Shown here: positions 53,970 to 63,690 of the stretch, in pieces
How the letters are laid out: each line of letters begins with the position of its first letter
Numbering within the stretch: the stretch's first letter is position 1
NCBI GenBank assembly: GCA_949358305.1
Contig: OX442316.1
Coordinates: forward strand, 3,534,001 to 3,598,000
Length of the DNA: 64,000 nucleotides
Reading direction: 5' to 3'
Origin: Strigamia acuminata
Taxonomy: Eukaryota; Arthropoda; Chilopoda; Geophilomorpha; Linotaeniidae
Translations under genes and position numbers: made by a program
The notes under the pieces: generated by a model
What the model saw: the letters and a program-made list of their open reading frames with translations, nothing else
The model's database searches: none
Told to the model about the DNA's origin: nothing

Positions 53970-54650
53970 CCATATTACCCCATTTTAAGCTGCATGCCAT
54001 TGGACATGGGTTTACCAGGTTTTTGAAATTTCGGTCAAACAGTTGAAATCAGCATGCCGGTATAAAATGAAACATGTCAGTATACCATTAATGAAAAAGT
54101 TGTTTTCTTTTGTTTTTTTTTACTTAAAAGACCTCAGATGCATAATTATGTTGGAATTTGTGCCTGAAATTTAAGTTTTCTTTATTTTCTGAAGATTATT
54201 ACTAAAATCTGGGTAAATTTACACAAATTTAGGCCAATTTTCTACATTTTGGACATCTATAAATGCTTTTTATGCTTGTTTAGGCTCAATTCTTATTGAT
54301 AAAAAAATTGCACTCGGTTACATCGGCATGCTGGTAAAAACAGGGTTTATCGGCATGCTGGTAAAAACAGGGTTTATCGGCATGCTGGTAAAAACAGGGT
54401 TTATCGGCATGCTGGTAAAAACAGGGTTTATCGGCATGCTGGTAAAAACAGGGTTTATCGGCATGCTGGTAAAAACAGGGTTTATCGGCATGCTGGTAAA
54501 AACAGGGTTTATCGGCATGCTGGTAAAAACAGGGTTTATCGGCATGCTGGTAAAAACAGGGTTTATCGGCATGCTGGTAAAAACAGGGTTTATCGGCATG
54601 CCGGTAAAACTCGCAGTACACCGGCGTGCAGTTTAAAGCGGGTTAAATGC
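53970..54650 (+). mobile_element. F2 MITE with expanded iteron array
   Basis: TA at 53968-53969, start CCATATTACCCCATTTTAAG, interior colinear with 40579-40992 (GAAATTTAAGTTTTCTT, GGGTAAATTTA, TTTTGGACATCTA), right end GTGCAGTTTAAAGCGGG. The normal two or three subterminal iterons are replaced by ten identical 27-bp units plus one variant. Confidence 0.85.
54325..54606 (+). repeat. 27-bp minisatellite, 10 identical units
   Basis: Unit begins GGCATGCTGGTAAAAACAGG and ends GTTTATC. Ten units are identical by eye over 270 bp and an eleventh starting at 54595 carries CCGG in place of CTGG. Because the period is 27, open frames on both strands (54318-54636) give nine-residue repeats; these are not genes. 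Confidence 0.97.
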
Positions 54651-55564
54651 CATATAAGAGAATTTTGACATAATCTGATTTATTTTTTAAACTACAAACA
54701 ATAAAACATGTTCAAGATAACTGTTAAATCATTGGCCACACTAAGTTCACGTGCTCATCCAATTGAGACAAATTGAATTGAAAACCAATTGTGGCGGTGG
54801 GGGGAGGTGTGGAAGAAGGTCCGTTTGAGTCACTGCCCATCTTAGTACATAGATCTCACATTCGTTGGTGATTTGCCAAACCGGCTGTGAGATGTCATTC
54901 TTTTGCCATCTTAGATGTTTGGCTGCATTCATTTTGTCATTATTTACTCACATGTTGCTGCTGCTTAGCTTCATTGATTATCTTCAATTGAAAAATGAAA
55001 TGTATGAAATGTACAATTTGTTAATTTAATTTGATCGTGAATTTAGAATCAAGCAAAGCTGAGCGGCACTTGTCAGGAGTAATTGATTTATTACCTCGCA
55101 CAAATGATTGAACCTAACATCAAACATCGGGGAAATTTAATGTACCATTCGGCAGGTCAAAGTCTTTTTGGAATAACAACACAATGAGGGGTTTTCGTTT
55201 ATTGAGGCAATTTTGTAATTTTGCAATTTTAACAAATTTGCATTTTTGGATTTCTCGGTTTCACCAATCGCGTGGAAAATCGCAGTGTCACAAATTCGAT
55301 CAAAGTTATTTTTTGCGATTTTGAGGCTTGTCAAAAAGTGATGCGTTTTGCATCATTTCCGCCAGGGAAAATCGGGAGAATCGAGAGAATTGGTTTTTCT
55401 GTTTGACGTTGAACACGCCTAATGTTGTGTTTCAACAAATATACCTGTGACTCGTTGTTTGATTTCAATTTACCTTACACATTGTTTACTCATGCCGATA
55501 TTGTGAGCCTCAAATAATACATTGGTTGTCAGGACAAAAAACCTGACAACCAAATGATTCTAGA
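54651..55564. other. No gene or repeat recognised
   Basis: Unassigned DNA with unsupported short frames. Confidence 0.5.
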
Positions 55565-55690
55565 ATAAACAACTCGGTCTTGACTCGAAATTCGTAGTGT
55601 ACTCTGTCCATGTGTAACTTGGGCCGATTTCCGATTGGCTGAGCCTTTTCACTTGTGCAGTATAACCAAAAATAGATCAAAACAATGGTT
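55565..55690 (+). repeat. Truncated A-family MITE end
   Basis: GTACTCTGTCCATG, then ATTGGCTGAGCCTTTTCAC, TTGTGCAGTATAACC and AAAATAGATCAAAAC in A-family order; breaks off before the GGGTGTCC repeat at 55742. Confidence 0.65.
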
Positions 55691-55741
55691 GCCATTTTGA
55701 AACAAATCAGAAAAAAAATCAGATAGTGATTTTTCTTGTGA

Positions 55742-56136
55742 ACTTGCACAGTAATGCACATTTGAATACATTTATTTAAGTAATTCAGTATTTTTGTAGT
55801 AGAAATTTAATTTTTGCCTCAATGGCTGACTTTAAGCTATTTCAGCTGATTTGTTTTCATTTTAAAACAAAAACATTTAACTTAAGATGACTAAGATAAA
55901 TTGGATAGTACTAATTTGATGGTGCTCTACAACTTTGTAATTGGAAATTTTGCTCTAACCTGATTGGTTTAAAAGTTAGCAAGTGAATGACCTTGAAAAT
56001 GACCTCCAAGGTCAAATTTGATGACATTATTGGATTGCTCTCACCCAACTTCCTATACGATCGCTTCATCAAAGTTGGCCTGGATGCAATTGCTCAGGAA
56101 ATATTTGAGGGGAACAGACTTTTCTTCCATCCTGTA
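55742..56136 (+). repeat. GGGTGTCC-family repeat, copy b
   Basis: Closely matches 1-281 and continues further right, ending CTTCCATCCTGTA. Carries TGACCTTGAA, TGACCT and CCAAGGTCAAA. The left terminus is missing, replaced by an A-family remnant. Confidence 0.75.
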
Positions 56137-56314
56137 TAAATATGTATATACCGGTACTACCTATATACTAAAGCCAGAGGAGGTTAATTGTTTGACTGTG
56201 TGTGTCTGTCAGGCCTTTTGACTGCTGCCGGTCATCTTCATCTTCGAAAGGACTTTGGGATGATTCTAACATCGCATAATACATTAAGATGTATTTTAAA
56301 ATGCATTACAGTAT

Positions 56315-56545
56315 AACTTTGCTTTAAGCAGGATGCCAGTGCAGGTTGGACCAGAATGCTGATAAACCCCGCTTTCACCGGCATGTCGTTATACATGATT
56401 ACAATTTTTTTCAATGAGAAATGAACCAAAAGAAGCTTAAAAAGAATTTTTAGATGTCCAAGATGTAGAAAATTGGCCTAAATTTCTATAAATATACCCA
56501 GATTTTAATAATAAGCTTTAGAATATCTAGAAAATTTAAATTTCT
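56315..56545 (+). mobile_element. F2 MITE, left part only
   Basis: TTTGCTTTAAGCAGGATGCC, GTTGGACCAGAATGC, CACCGGCATGTCG, AATGAGAAATGAACC, TAGATGTCC and TAGAATATCTAGAAAA, then unrelated DNA. Same truncation side as 11002-11165. Confidence 0.7.
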
Positions 56546-57330
56546 GACCCGAATACAAAAATAGTGCAATTCATTTTGAAGTCGTTAAAAATGATTGATT
56601 TTTTTGCGATTAATAATATTAAATTACAAAACTAATGAAATTTCTTAACATTTCATCGCATTCAAACTTATCTATGAAGGATCTTTAATTTTGATTTGGA
56701 TTGGTGCAAATTTTCTCTAAAAGAAGAAGAAGAAAAGAATGGAGGAAAAACGAAAGGAGATATTAAGGCGGTCTAATTGGATGAAAGAAACAAAGACTGG
56801 CTGGAAAATTAAAGTCGAGATTGTACTCTGATTGATTTTCTTACTCGTTGTTATTATACTTTCATTTCAAGCCAGTATTGGAATTATCCAATTTCGTGAG
56901 AAATTTCTGCGTGCTTGAATTGGCGAAATTGTACTCAGTTCTAATAAACTTGGAACAGAGCCAGATTTGCAGTTTTCTCATCTGTTTATTGTGCAATTGG
57001 ACGGGGGTGACGACAAGTTCAGTTCACACCTGCCGGGTGACATACGCCCAAAATTACCCGATTTGCTGTTATGGCTTTTCCCTATATTGATATACACGGA
57101 GCTGATGATGGTTTTTATTTTATGCAATTATTAAGAAAACCATTACGACTATTCAAAAATATATCGGGAGTGCCTACCATCGGGTCCGACACGAACGTAC
57201 TTCATTGTTAGTAATAATGCTTTGCTGTCTGTTAATATGCTGTTATTATTCTAAGTTTTCTTTATTGATGAATTATTTTCATGATGCGCTGTGATTTGTC
57301 GAGAGATGCATTAAGATACATTCATGAAAA
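56546..57330. other. No supported gene
   Basis: Unassigned; an 80-codon plus frame at 56848-57090 has no domain. Confidence 0.5.
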
Positions 57331-57332
57331 TA

Positions 57333-57506
57333 CCGTATTTTATCGATTAAGAGCCACAGCTCTTATTGAAAACTGCCATTTTTGTTAGCAATTACAATCT
57401 TGTTTTTTTGTTTGTTACATTTGTTTAATATTTAATTAACAAAGCGTACTTTCATTGTTCGTGAGGTTAAATACGGAAACAATACCTTACTTTTGCAAAA
57501 ATACGG
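57333..57506 (+). mobile_element. F3 MITE, 174 bp
   Basis: TA both sides (57331-57332, 57507-57508). Ends CCGTATTTTATCGATTAAGA and TTGCAAAAATACGG. The interior is inverted relative to 53059-53302 (TTTGTTACATTTGTTTAA, GTTCGTGAGGTTAAATACGG). The element is internally shortened. Confidence 0.75.
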
Positions 57507-57525
57507 TACTCTTGTACATCGTTTA

Positions 57526-57709
57526 TAGTATATATCTTACTAATAACAAATTATGTTGAGGATGGTTGAAATGAAAGGTCAGTCATATTAGGCTAAGAAC
57601 TAACAAGTGCTTTATTCGGGGTCAAGCTACAAGGTGGCGCTGGGGGTACAGCGCCTGAGGCAAAGATAACGTCACTACACAAAACATGCAGTGAAGTCCG
57701 AACACAGCA
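57526..57709 (-). repeat. 3' LTR
   Basis: 184 bp. In coding orientation it begins TGCTGTGTTCGGACTTCACT and ends ATATATACTA, so it is TG...TA rather than the usual TG...CA. It holds an AATAAA polyadenylation signal (plus strand 57611-57616). Identical by eye to 62066-62249. Confidence 0.97.
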
Positions 57710-57718
57710 TCATTCCCC
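57710..57718 (-). other. Polypurine tract candidate
   Basis: GGGGAATGA in coding orientation, immediately upstream of the 3' LTR; the expected position for plus-strand priming. Confidence 0.6.
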
Positions 57719-57809
57719 ATTAATGGCACATTAATCAAATCACAAATACAATAATAGAATTCATTCACGATAGACAATGTACCAATTCGATTAATAAAAA
57801 CAAATACAC

Positions 57810-60800
57810 TTAATCACTGTTATTATATCCGTAAAATTGTGTCGGGTTGCGAATACGCTGGGGATGGCGGTACGGCACAACAGGAGTATTGACGGGAACA
57901 GGAGGAGGTGTAGGAGCTGGAGAAGCATCACGAACGTTTAGGAGGTTGGGTGAATTGGGAGGAGCAACTAGGACTTGCGGTTGTACAACTGGGGGTGTGT
58001 TACCGAGGTTTGAGTCGTCACTTATCAAAGGAAAATGTCCGCGATTCCCTCCCCCCTCCGGAATTTGAGCGTGCGAAGTCTGGCGTTTTCGGAGCTGGTC
58101 CGCATGTCGGTTCCAAATTATGGCATTTCCGACGGCCACATCGTACGTGGTGGACGATGTCTTCTGCGATATTATCCCAGGAACCCATCTCGCGGCGTGC
58201 AAATAGTCGCGCGCGAACACCAATTCCCCAGGCTCGAAGGAACGGCGCGTTTCCACAGTTGTTGGCTCCGGCATTAAGCGGGGGTTCAACAAATGTAATC
58301 TAGTTCGAACAGTTCGTTGTAGAAATGCCTCGGACGGCGTAGTCCGTGTAGAAACGTGCGGCGTCGAGCGATAGGCAATTAAAAATTGGTCAACGGCTTC
58401 TGAAATGCTCAAATTCAAATTTAGAAATTTTCCGACTTGATTTTTAAATGTCTTCACGAAGCCTTCCACTGCTCCGTTGGTAGCTGGGTGGAAAGGCGGT
58501 GAACGAGTTTGTCGGATGCCGTTCCGTGACAGGAAGTCAACAAATTCCGCTGAAGTGAATTGCGGCCCATTGTCGGAATGAACGTGGATCGGCAAGCCGT
58601 GACGTTTAAACCAACATTTTAAAACCGCAATTGTTGCTTTCGAGGTAGTGGCGGTCATCATACGAACTTCGCACCACTTGGTGCGCGCATCCACAGCCAA
58701 CAGGAACATTTTGCCATGAAAGGGGCCGGCGAAATCGAGGTGGATTCGCCCCCAAATTTCGTCGGGAATGGGCCAACGCAAGTCGGACGTCTTAGGCGGA
58801 TCCGGGAGTGCGCGCTGGCACACGTCGCACGAACGCACCATCGACTCGATGTCACGGTCGATTGACGGCCACCAAACTGTTGAGCGAGCGAGCGACTTGG
58901 TGCGAACGATTCCGAAATGTCCTGCATGCAACTCCGTCAGGACTGCACGGCGAAGCTGCTCTGGCACGACCAAACGCTCCGACAGGAACAAGAATGGTCC
59001 ATGTGTGGAAAAGGCGGACCTGTGCTTATAAAAATTTATTAAGTCAGGTGTCTTTGATTTCCATTCGTCTCGGATGCACTGCAGAACTGCCTGCAATTGG
59101 GCATCTGTGTCGTATGCTGCACGCAAGGCTGCCTGCGATACTGGAAACTGCGAAAGAGAAACGGAAAATATTTCGTTAACGTGCATATCGAGGTCTTCTC
59201 GACCGTCGACTACGGGTTGAGGATTGCGAGACAATCCGTCTGCAATTTGGTTGTCGACAGCAGGCACATGCTCGATAGCATAATCGTAGGCACTCAGGAA
59301 AATTGCCCACCGGTGCAGGCGAGCGGCGACAATTTGATTGCATCCTTTCTTCTCTCCGAAAATGGCCACCAGCGGTTTGTGGTCAGTTCGTAAAATGAAT
59401 TTTCTCCCAAACAGGTGGTGATGGAAGCGGCGAACGCCATAAACGATCGCAAGACCTTCACGGTCGATTTGCGCATAATTTTTCTGCGCGCTGGACAAGA
59501 GGGAACTAGCAAAGGCAATTGGACGATGGATTCCATTTTCTACGTGGGAAATAAAGGCGCCCACACCGACCGGCGAGGCATCAACGGTCAGATAAAGTTG
59601 CTTCTTCGCGTCGTAGTGTGCCAGCGCTGAATCGACAGTTACTGCAGCCTTGACCTTCGTCCAGGCCTTGTGTTGTTCCTGTCCCCATGTCCACGGCGTA
59701 TCGTCGCGCGTGAGGCGGTAAAGCGGCTCTAATAAAGTGGATAAATTATTAATAAATTTGCCATAATAGTTTATGAGCCCCAGGAACGATTTGAGCGATA
59801 AAACGTCGGTTGGCTGCATGGCGTTGCGTAGTGGAGCCAATTTTGAGTCCACTGGCGTGATTCCTAGCTTGGAAATGTTCAGCCCCAAAAACTGCACACA
59901 AGCACGCAAAAACTTGCACTTTTTCCTATTTAATGTTAAATTGGCTTTGTTAAATGCACCCAATAATTGATCCAGGTTGCATAAGTGCGTCGCGTTTGTT
60001 GCACCGGTCACGGCCGAATCATCAATGAACGGCTGCGTACTCTCGACTTTGGCTGTTAATTTGTCCATCTCGCGTTGGAAGATTGCCGGCGCGCTGGATA
60101 TCCCGTAAAAAAGTCTATTTACTGTGAAGAGACCCAAGTGGGTATTAATTGTGCACACCAATTTACTCTCTGCATCCAACTCCAGCTGGTTGTAAGCGTG
60201 ATTCATATCAAGAGTAGAATACGTCTCACCGCCCGACAACTTCGCTGCAACGTCTTCAAACAGAGGTAAAGGGTAAGAGTTGGGGAGAACCGCCTTATTT
60301 ATGGTTCTATTATAGCATCCCGCTATCTTTAACGTGCCATCTGATTTAAGGACATGCATAATAGGTGTCGCCCATTTAGAAGAAGCGACAGGAGTTATGA
60401 TACCTAAATCCTGCAGTCTGCGCAGCTCTTCCTCCAGTCGTGGCTTCATCGCGAGTGGAACTGGGTAATTCTTCAAAAATATCGGTTGCACGGCCGGATC
60501 GATATCGATGTGGACCTTGTGCACGTTGTAACATCCGATTTCATCGCGAAAAACGTTGGCATGACGTTCCAAAATCTCGTCCAATCTGTTGGACGACGGT
60601 GTATCGAGCTTCTCGGGCGTAGGCGTCGATGTGGACAACGAAAATACTTCTGCGCCCACCAGGTCGCCAGTTTTCGACAGCAAACCAAATGCTTCGAGCC
60701 AGTCGCGGCCAAGAAGTGGGACGGGGCCGTGAGTCGCCACGCACAACGGCAAACGAAAATCGCGATCACGATGACGAACCGGAACTTCGCAAACCCCTTC

Positions 60801-61868
60801 CATTCGGAGTGTTGTGCCGCCATACGTATTCATCTGGATCGGAAGGGGCTGCAACGGAAAATTTGAAAAATATTTAGTATAAGTTTCGAGATTTATAAAT
60901 GTAGCGCCTGCTCCCGTGTCCATTTCCATTAGGAGATTGACATTAGCAATTTTAATGGCCAAAATAATTGGTTGTGTGGCTTTAATGCCAATCGCGTTGA
61001 CGGTCGTCGTCAAATCCGGCTCGACAGCGTAGTACGTGAGCTGTTGTGGCATCTCGACTGCATGGACTGGAGCTGGTGACTTCAAGACCGACCGGCAAAC
61101 TGGTTTGATGTGGCCAGTTTTTCCGCATCCGTGGCACGTGGCATCGCGAAAGCGGCACGCTTCACGCGTGTGCGACTTACTGCCGCAAGCAGAACACGCC
61201 GACACATTTCCTTTCGAGTTGGATGGTTGGCGGCCTGGTTGAAACGAGGTAGTGCCCCTCGAGGAGCGTTTTCTACCCCTTGACGCATCGTGACGTGGTT
61301 TGGAGTCGTGGTGGAGTTTGTGCACCGGCAGCGCCGATGCATTCTGCGTCGCGATCGTCGAAAATTCCTTTTGCGACACTTCAGCAGCGGCAGCGAACTC
61401 GACCGCGTCGTCGAACGTCAAATCTTTTTTTAACGTGAGTGCCTGTTGCACTTGCTCATTCTGGAGGCCACAAAGAAAGCGATTTCTTAATTCGTTAGTT
61501 TTGTCGGCGAACTCACAGTTTTGGGCCAGGTCCTGAAGAGCGAGAGAATACTCCAGCACGGTTTCATTCGGCAGTCGATCACGGCGGTGAAAACGGCGAA
61601 TTTCTCCCAGCACGAGCGGCTTCGCGCGTGCATTTTTCTGCATCAAGGCCACTAGGTCCGCGTACTTCAAGTCGGCAGCTTCCTTCGGCGCCGCGAGCGT
61701 GTCCAGCTGCTTAAACGTCGGCATGCCGACGTACGACAGCAGCGTGTGGACCTTCTCCTGGTCATCGACGATTTTGTTACAAGCGAAAATGCTCGTCATT
61801 CGCTTGCAATACAGGCCCCAATCCTCTGTTGGATCGTATTCCCGCGGTGTCCCTTTTAGAGCTGACAT
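57810..61868 (-). CDS. Gag-Pol polyprotein, 1352 aa, Ty3/Gypsy
   Basis: Single uninterrupted frame from ATG 61868 to TAA 57810. Order: capsid-like region 1-200; two CCHC zinc knuckles (C225-C238, C245-C258); aspartic protease with MDTGA (D317) and LLGRDW near 385; reverse transcriptase with LDMNHAY (D554) and FIDD (D616, D617); RNase H with D763, E804, D829, D877; integrase zinc finger H981/H984/C1014/C1017; integrase catalytic D1045, D1099, E1135 with a 35-residue D-E spacing; a GPY/F-like module about 1211-1260; proline-rich tail. Gag and Pol are fused without a frameshift. Oddity: the finger motif usually reading R..xDYR reads KIAGCYN, with Cys518 in place of Asp. Makes particles, cDNA and integrates it. 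The start has 197 bp of leader after the LTR. Confidence 0.97.
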   Translation of the reverse strand: MSALKGTPREYDPTEDWGLYCKRMTSIFACNKIVDDQEKVHTLLSYVGMPTFKQLDTLAAPKEAADLKYADLVALMQKNARAKPLVLGEIRRFHRRDRLPNETVLEYSLALQDLAQNCEFADKTNELRNRFLCGLQNEQVQQALTLKKDLTFDDAVEFAAAAEVSQKEFSTIATQNASALPVHKLHHDSKPRHDASRGRKRSSRGTTSFQPGRQPSNSKGNVSACSACGSKSHTREACRFRDATCHGCGKTGHIKPVCRSVLKSPAPVHAVEMPQQLTYYAVEPDLTTTVNAIGIKATQPIILAIKIANVNLLMEMDTGAGATFINLETYTKYFSNFPLQPLPIQMNTYGGTTLRMEGVCEVPVRHRDRDFRLPLCVATHGPVPLLGRDWLEAFGLLSKTGDLVGAEVFSLSTSTPTPEKLDTPSSNRLDEILERHANVFRDEIGCYNVHKVHIDIDPAVQPIFLKNYPVPLAMKPRLEEELRRLQDLGIITPVASSKWATPIMHVLKSDGTLKIAGCYNRTINKAVLPNSYPLPLFEDVAAKLSGGETYSTLDMNHAYNQLELDAESKLVCTINTHLGLFTVNRLFYGISSAPAIFQREMDKLTAKVESTQPFIDDSAVTGATNATHLCNLDQLLGAFNKANLTLNRKKCKFLRACVQFLGLNISKLGITPVDSKLAPLRNAMQPTDVLSLKSFLGLINYYGKFINNLSTLLEPLYRLTRDDTPWTWGQEQHKAWTKVKAAVTVDSALAHYDAKKQLYLTVDASPVGVGAFISHVENGIHRPIAFASSLLSSAQKNYAQIDREGLAIVYGVRRFHHHLFGRKFILRTDHKPLVAIFGEKKGCNQIVAARLHRWAIFLSAYDYAIEHVPAVDNQIADGLSRNPQPVVDGREDLDMHVNEIFSVSLSQFPVSQAALRAAYDTDAQLQAVLQCIRDEWKSKTPDLINFYKHRSAFSTHGPFLFLSERLVVPEQLRRAVLTELHAGHFGIVRTKSLARSTVWWPSIDRDIESMVRSCDVCQRALPDPPKTSDLRWPIPDEIWGRIHLDFAGPFHGKMFLLAVDARTKWCEVRMMTATTSKATIAVLKCWFKRHGLPIHVHSDNGPQFTSAEFVDFLSRNGIRQTRSPPFHPATNGAVEGFVKTFKNQVGKFLNLNLSISEAVDQFLIAYRSTPHVSTRTTPSEAFLQRTVRTRLHLLNPRLMPEPTTVETRRSFEPGELVFARDYLHAARWVPGIISQKTSSTTYDVAVGNAIIWNRHADQLRKRQTSHAQIPEGGGNRGHFPLISDDSNLGNTPPVVQPQVLVAPPNSPNLLNVRDASPAPTPPPVPVNTPVVPYRHPQRIRNPTQFYGYNNSD

Positions 61869-62045
61869 TTTGATGGCAAAAGTCGGCGTTGAGTACGAAA
61901 ACGCGAGGAAAACGTGACAATGGAACGTAGGCCTAACGTCGGGACGGCGTGGTCAGCAACGGGCCGAAAAAGTGGTCAAAAAGTTCGAAAAACACGAAAA
62001 AAACTTGCGTCGCTACTGGATTCATTAGTTGCACGTGGATTTCGG

Positions 62046-62063
62046 ATCCTTATCTCGTCGCCA
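62046..62063 (-). other. Primer binding site candidate
   Basis: TGGCGACGAGATAAGGAT in coding orientation, two bases after the 5' LTR. Starts TGG, as expected for complementarity to a tRNA 3' CCA end; I cannot name the tRNA. Confidence 0.6.
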
Positions 62064-62065
62064 TT

Positions 62066-62249
62066 TAGTATATATCTTACTAATAACAAATTATGTTGAG
62101 GATGGTTGAAATGAAAGGTCAGTCATATTAGGCTAAGAACTAACAAGTGCTTTATTCGGGGTCAAGCTACAAGGTGGCGCTGGGGGTACAGCGCCTGAGG
62201 CAAAGATAACGTCACTACACAAAACATGCAGTGAAGTCCGAACACAGCA
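62066..62249 (-). repeat. 5' LTR
   Basis: 184 bp, identical by eye to the 3' LTR, followed outside by GTTTA. AATAAA signal at plus-strand 62151-62156. No TATA box obvious. Confidence 0.97.
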
Positions 62250-62254
62250 GTTTA

Positions 62255-62562
62255 CAGTTTGCATGCACGGTTTTTGATGTGCATATTTCTTGTGAGATGA
62301 AATATTCCGTGTGCACAACTGTCATGTAAACAGGGATGACAAGGATTATTCGAGTAGTGAATAATTCTTCGCAGAAGGTTGTTTAATTCGAGTGAACTTA
62401 AACTATTTTTATTGCGCATGCGCGCCTCGCTTCCGTCACTTCCCCATTGGTCGAAAACCGAAAGTTACCACGAATAATTTTCTGCATGTAAACACAACAA
62501 TTTGATTTTTTCACCACTCGAATTATTCACCACTCAAAATATTCGGTGCATGTAAACGTAGT
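62255..62562. mobile_element. MITE interrupted by the Gypsy element
   Basis: The right end GGTGCATGTAAACGTAGTA and preceding CGAATTATTCACCACTC mirror the left GATTATTCGAGTAGTGAATAATT and the TTTACAGTTTGCATGCACGG next to the LTR. The missing outer end (ACATCGTTTA) lies on the other side of Gypsy at 57516-57525. Contains an NRF1-like GCGCATGCGC at 62414 and ATTGGTCG at 62446. Confidence 0.55.
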
Positions 62563-62619
62563 ATTGGTGTCTCAGCCACAACTACTATTTGAGAGCGACT
62601 CTTAATCGGTAAAATATGG
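62563..62619 (+). repeat. F3 right-end fragment
   Basis: GTGTCTCAGCCACAACTAC, GAGAGCGACTCTTAATCGG, AAAATATGG then TA, as in F3. Confidence 0.6.
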
Positions 62620-62621
62620 TA

Positions 62622-63285
62622 CTCGGTTCAGTCTATGTTGCTAAAAATGAATAAGGTTAGGCTTGGGGGGTCAAGGGAAACCGTATCCCCCCTTGTAAGA
62701 AAAAAAATAAGATAAAACCTCGGAAACGATGTTTTGAGAAAACGTACCGACATTAATAGATCTCAACCAATCACAGCGAATTATTAAAATAATACGTTCA
62801 TGTCGGACATGAATGTAGCCACTGCCAAAATATATACAGTATATGTATGCAGTAAATACAGCTCTGAGGTGTATGCGAAAGAAAACATTCATTTTAAGCA
62901 CAAGATTGCCGTTTTAGGAACAAAAATAGACATTTTAAGAATTAAAAAAAGTGAATTAGGGGTTGGGGCAAGGCCACGGGCTGATGTATCCAATTTAAAT
63001 GTTTATAAGGTTTATTTCAGCGGGGTTGGATTCAGAAAATGTACAAGATGGTGGCCTGGAGTGGTTCTACTCCAACCTTGTTTGGTCATCTGTTAAATTG
63101 TGACGCTGTCTGTTTACAGCGTCACCTAGCATACTCTTACTAAATAAACCCTATGCACAGGTCTGAGCTCTCATCCTTTTATATCTAGACATATCTGAGC
63201 AATAAAAATCAAGAACACAACATGGCCGTTTTGGTTCAATTTTTCACAGATAATAACTGAATGTTACCGGTTGAATCTATGAATT
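62622..63285. other. No gene recognised
   Basis: A short GTGACGCTGT ... ACAGCGTCAC inverted pair (63099-63124) is visible; otherwise unassigned. Confidence 0.45.
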
Positions 63286-63640
63286 TTTTTGAACTAAAAA
63301 TTAATTTTCTGTCCAAAAAAATTAACTTTTGGTCTAAAAAAATTAATTTTTGGTCTAAAAAAATTAATTTTTGGTCTAAAAAAATTAATTTTTGGTCTAA
63401 AAAAATTAATTTTTGGTCTAAAAAAATTATTTTTGGTCTAACAAAAATTATTTTTGGTCCAAAAAAATGAAATTTTAGTTTAAAAAAATGAATTTTTTGT
63501 TTAAAAAAATGAATTTTTTGTTTAAAAAAATGAATTTTTTGTTTAAAAAAATGAATTTTTTGTTTAAAAAAATGAATTTTCTGTTTAAAAAAATGAATTT
63601 TCTGTCCAAAAAAATGAATTTTCTGTTTAAAAAAATGAAT
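63286..63640. repeat. Two adjacent 21-bp minisatellites
   Basis: 63300-63470: units TTAATTTTTGGTCTAAAAAA (plus one A). 63480-63640: units ATGAATTTTTTGTTTAAAAA (plus one A). Both arrays have 21-bp period and similar frames, so each gives a seven-residue peptide repeat on both strands (63236-63649 minus, 63261-63736 plus); not genes. Confidence 0.95.
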
Positions 63641-63654
63641 TTTTGTCATAGGGT

Positions 63655-63690
63655 CAAGGGGGGGGGGGCATGCCCCCCATGCCCCCCCGC
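63655..63690. repeat. G/C homopolymer palindrome
   Basis: A run of G, then GCATGCCCCCCATGCCCCCC; GGGGGGCATGCCCCCC is a perfect 16-bp palindrome. Immediately follows the minisatellite. Confidence 0.85.

Larger units (their letters stand above)
57526..62249 (-). mobile_element. Complete Ty3/Gypsy LTR retrotransposon (Mag/K02A2.6-like), 4724 bp
   Basis: Two 184-bp LTRs that look identical, a 5-bp target duplication GTTTA (57521-57525, 62250-62254), a primer-binding-site candidate two bases inside the 5' LTR, a short purine tract before the 3' LTR, and a single intact gag-pol frame. All face the minus strand. No env-like gene and no chromodomain. GC content is clearly above the surrounding DNA. 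The flanks join to a MITE terminus (ACATC-GTTTA-CAGTTTGCATGC), so it landed inside another element. Identical LTRs imply recent insertion. Confidence 0.97.

Noticed and set aside
54325-54606. CRISPR-like array
   Set aside because: Units are fully identical with no unique spacers, and the context is a eukaryotic MITE.
54286-54636. Open frames on both strands giving nine-residue repeats
   Set aside because: Products of the 27-bp array inside an F2 MITE; no start context or domain.
57847-61536. Numerous frames of 60-126 codons on both strands in the Gypsy region
   Set aside because: Shadows of the 1352-codon gag-pol gene in its GC-richer DNA.
57526-62249. Possible endogenous retrovirus with env
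   Set aside because: No third ORF between integrase and the 3' LTR; the 100 bp after the stop have no coding capacity.
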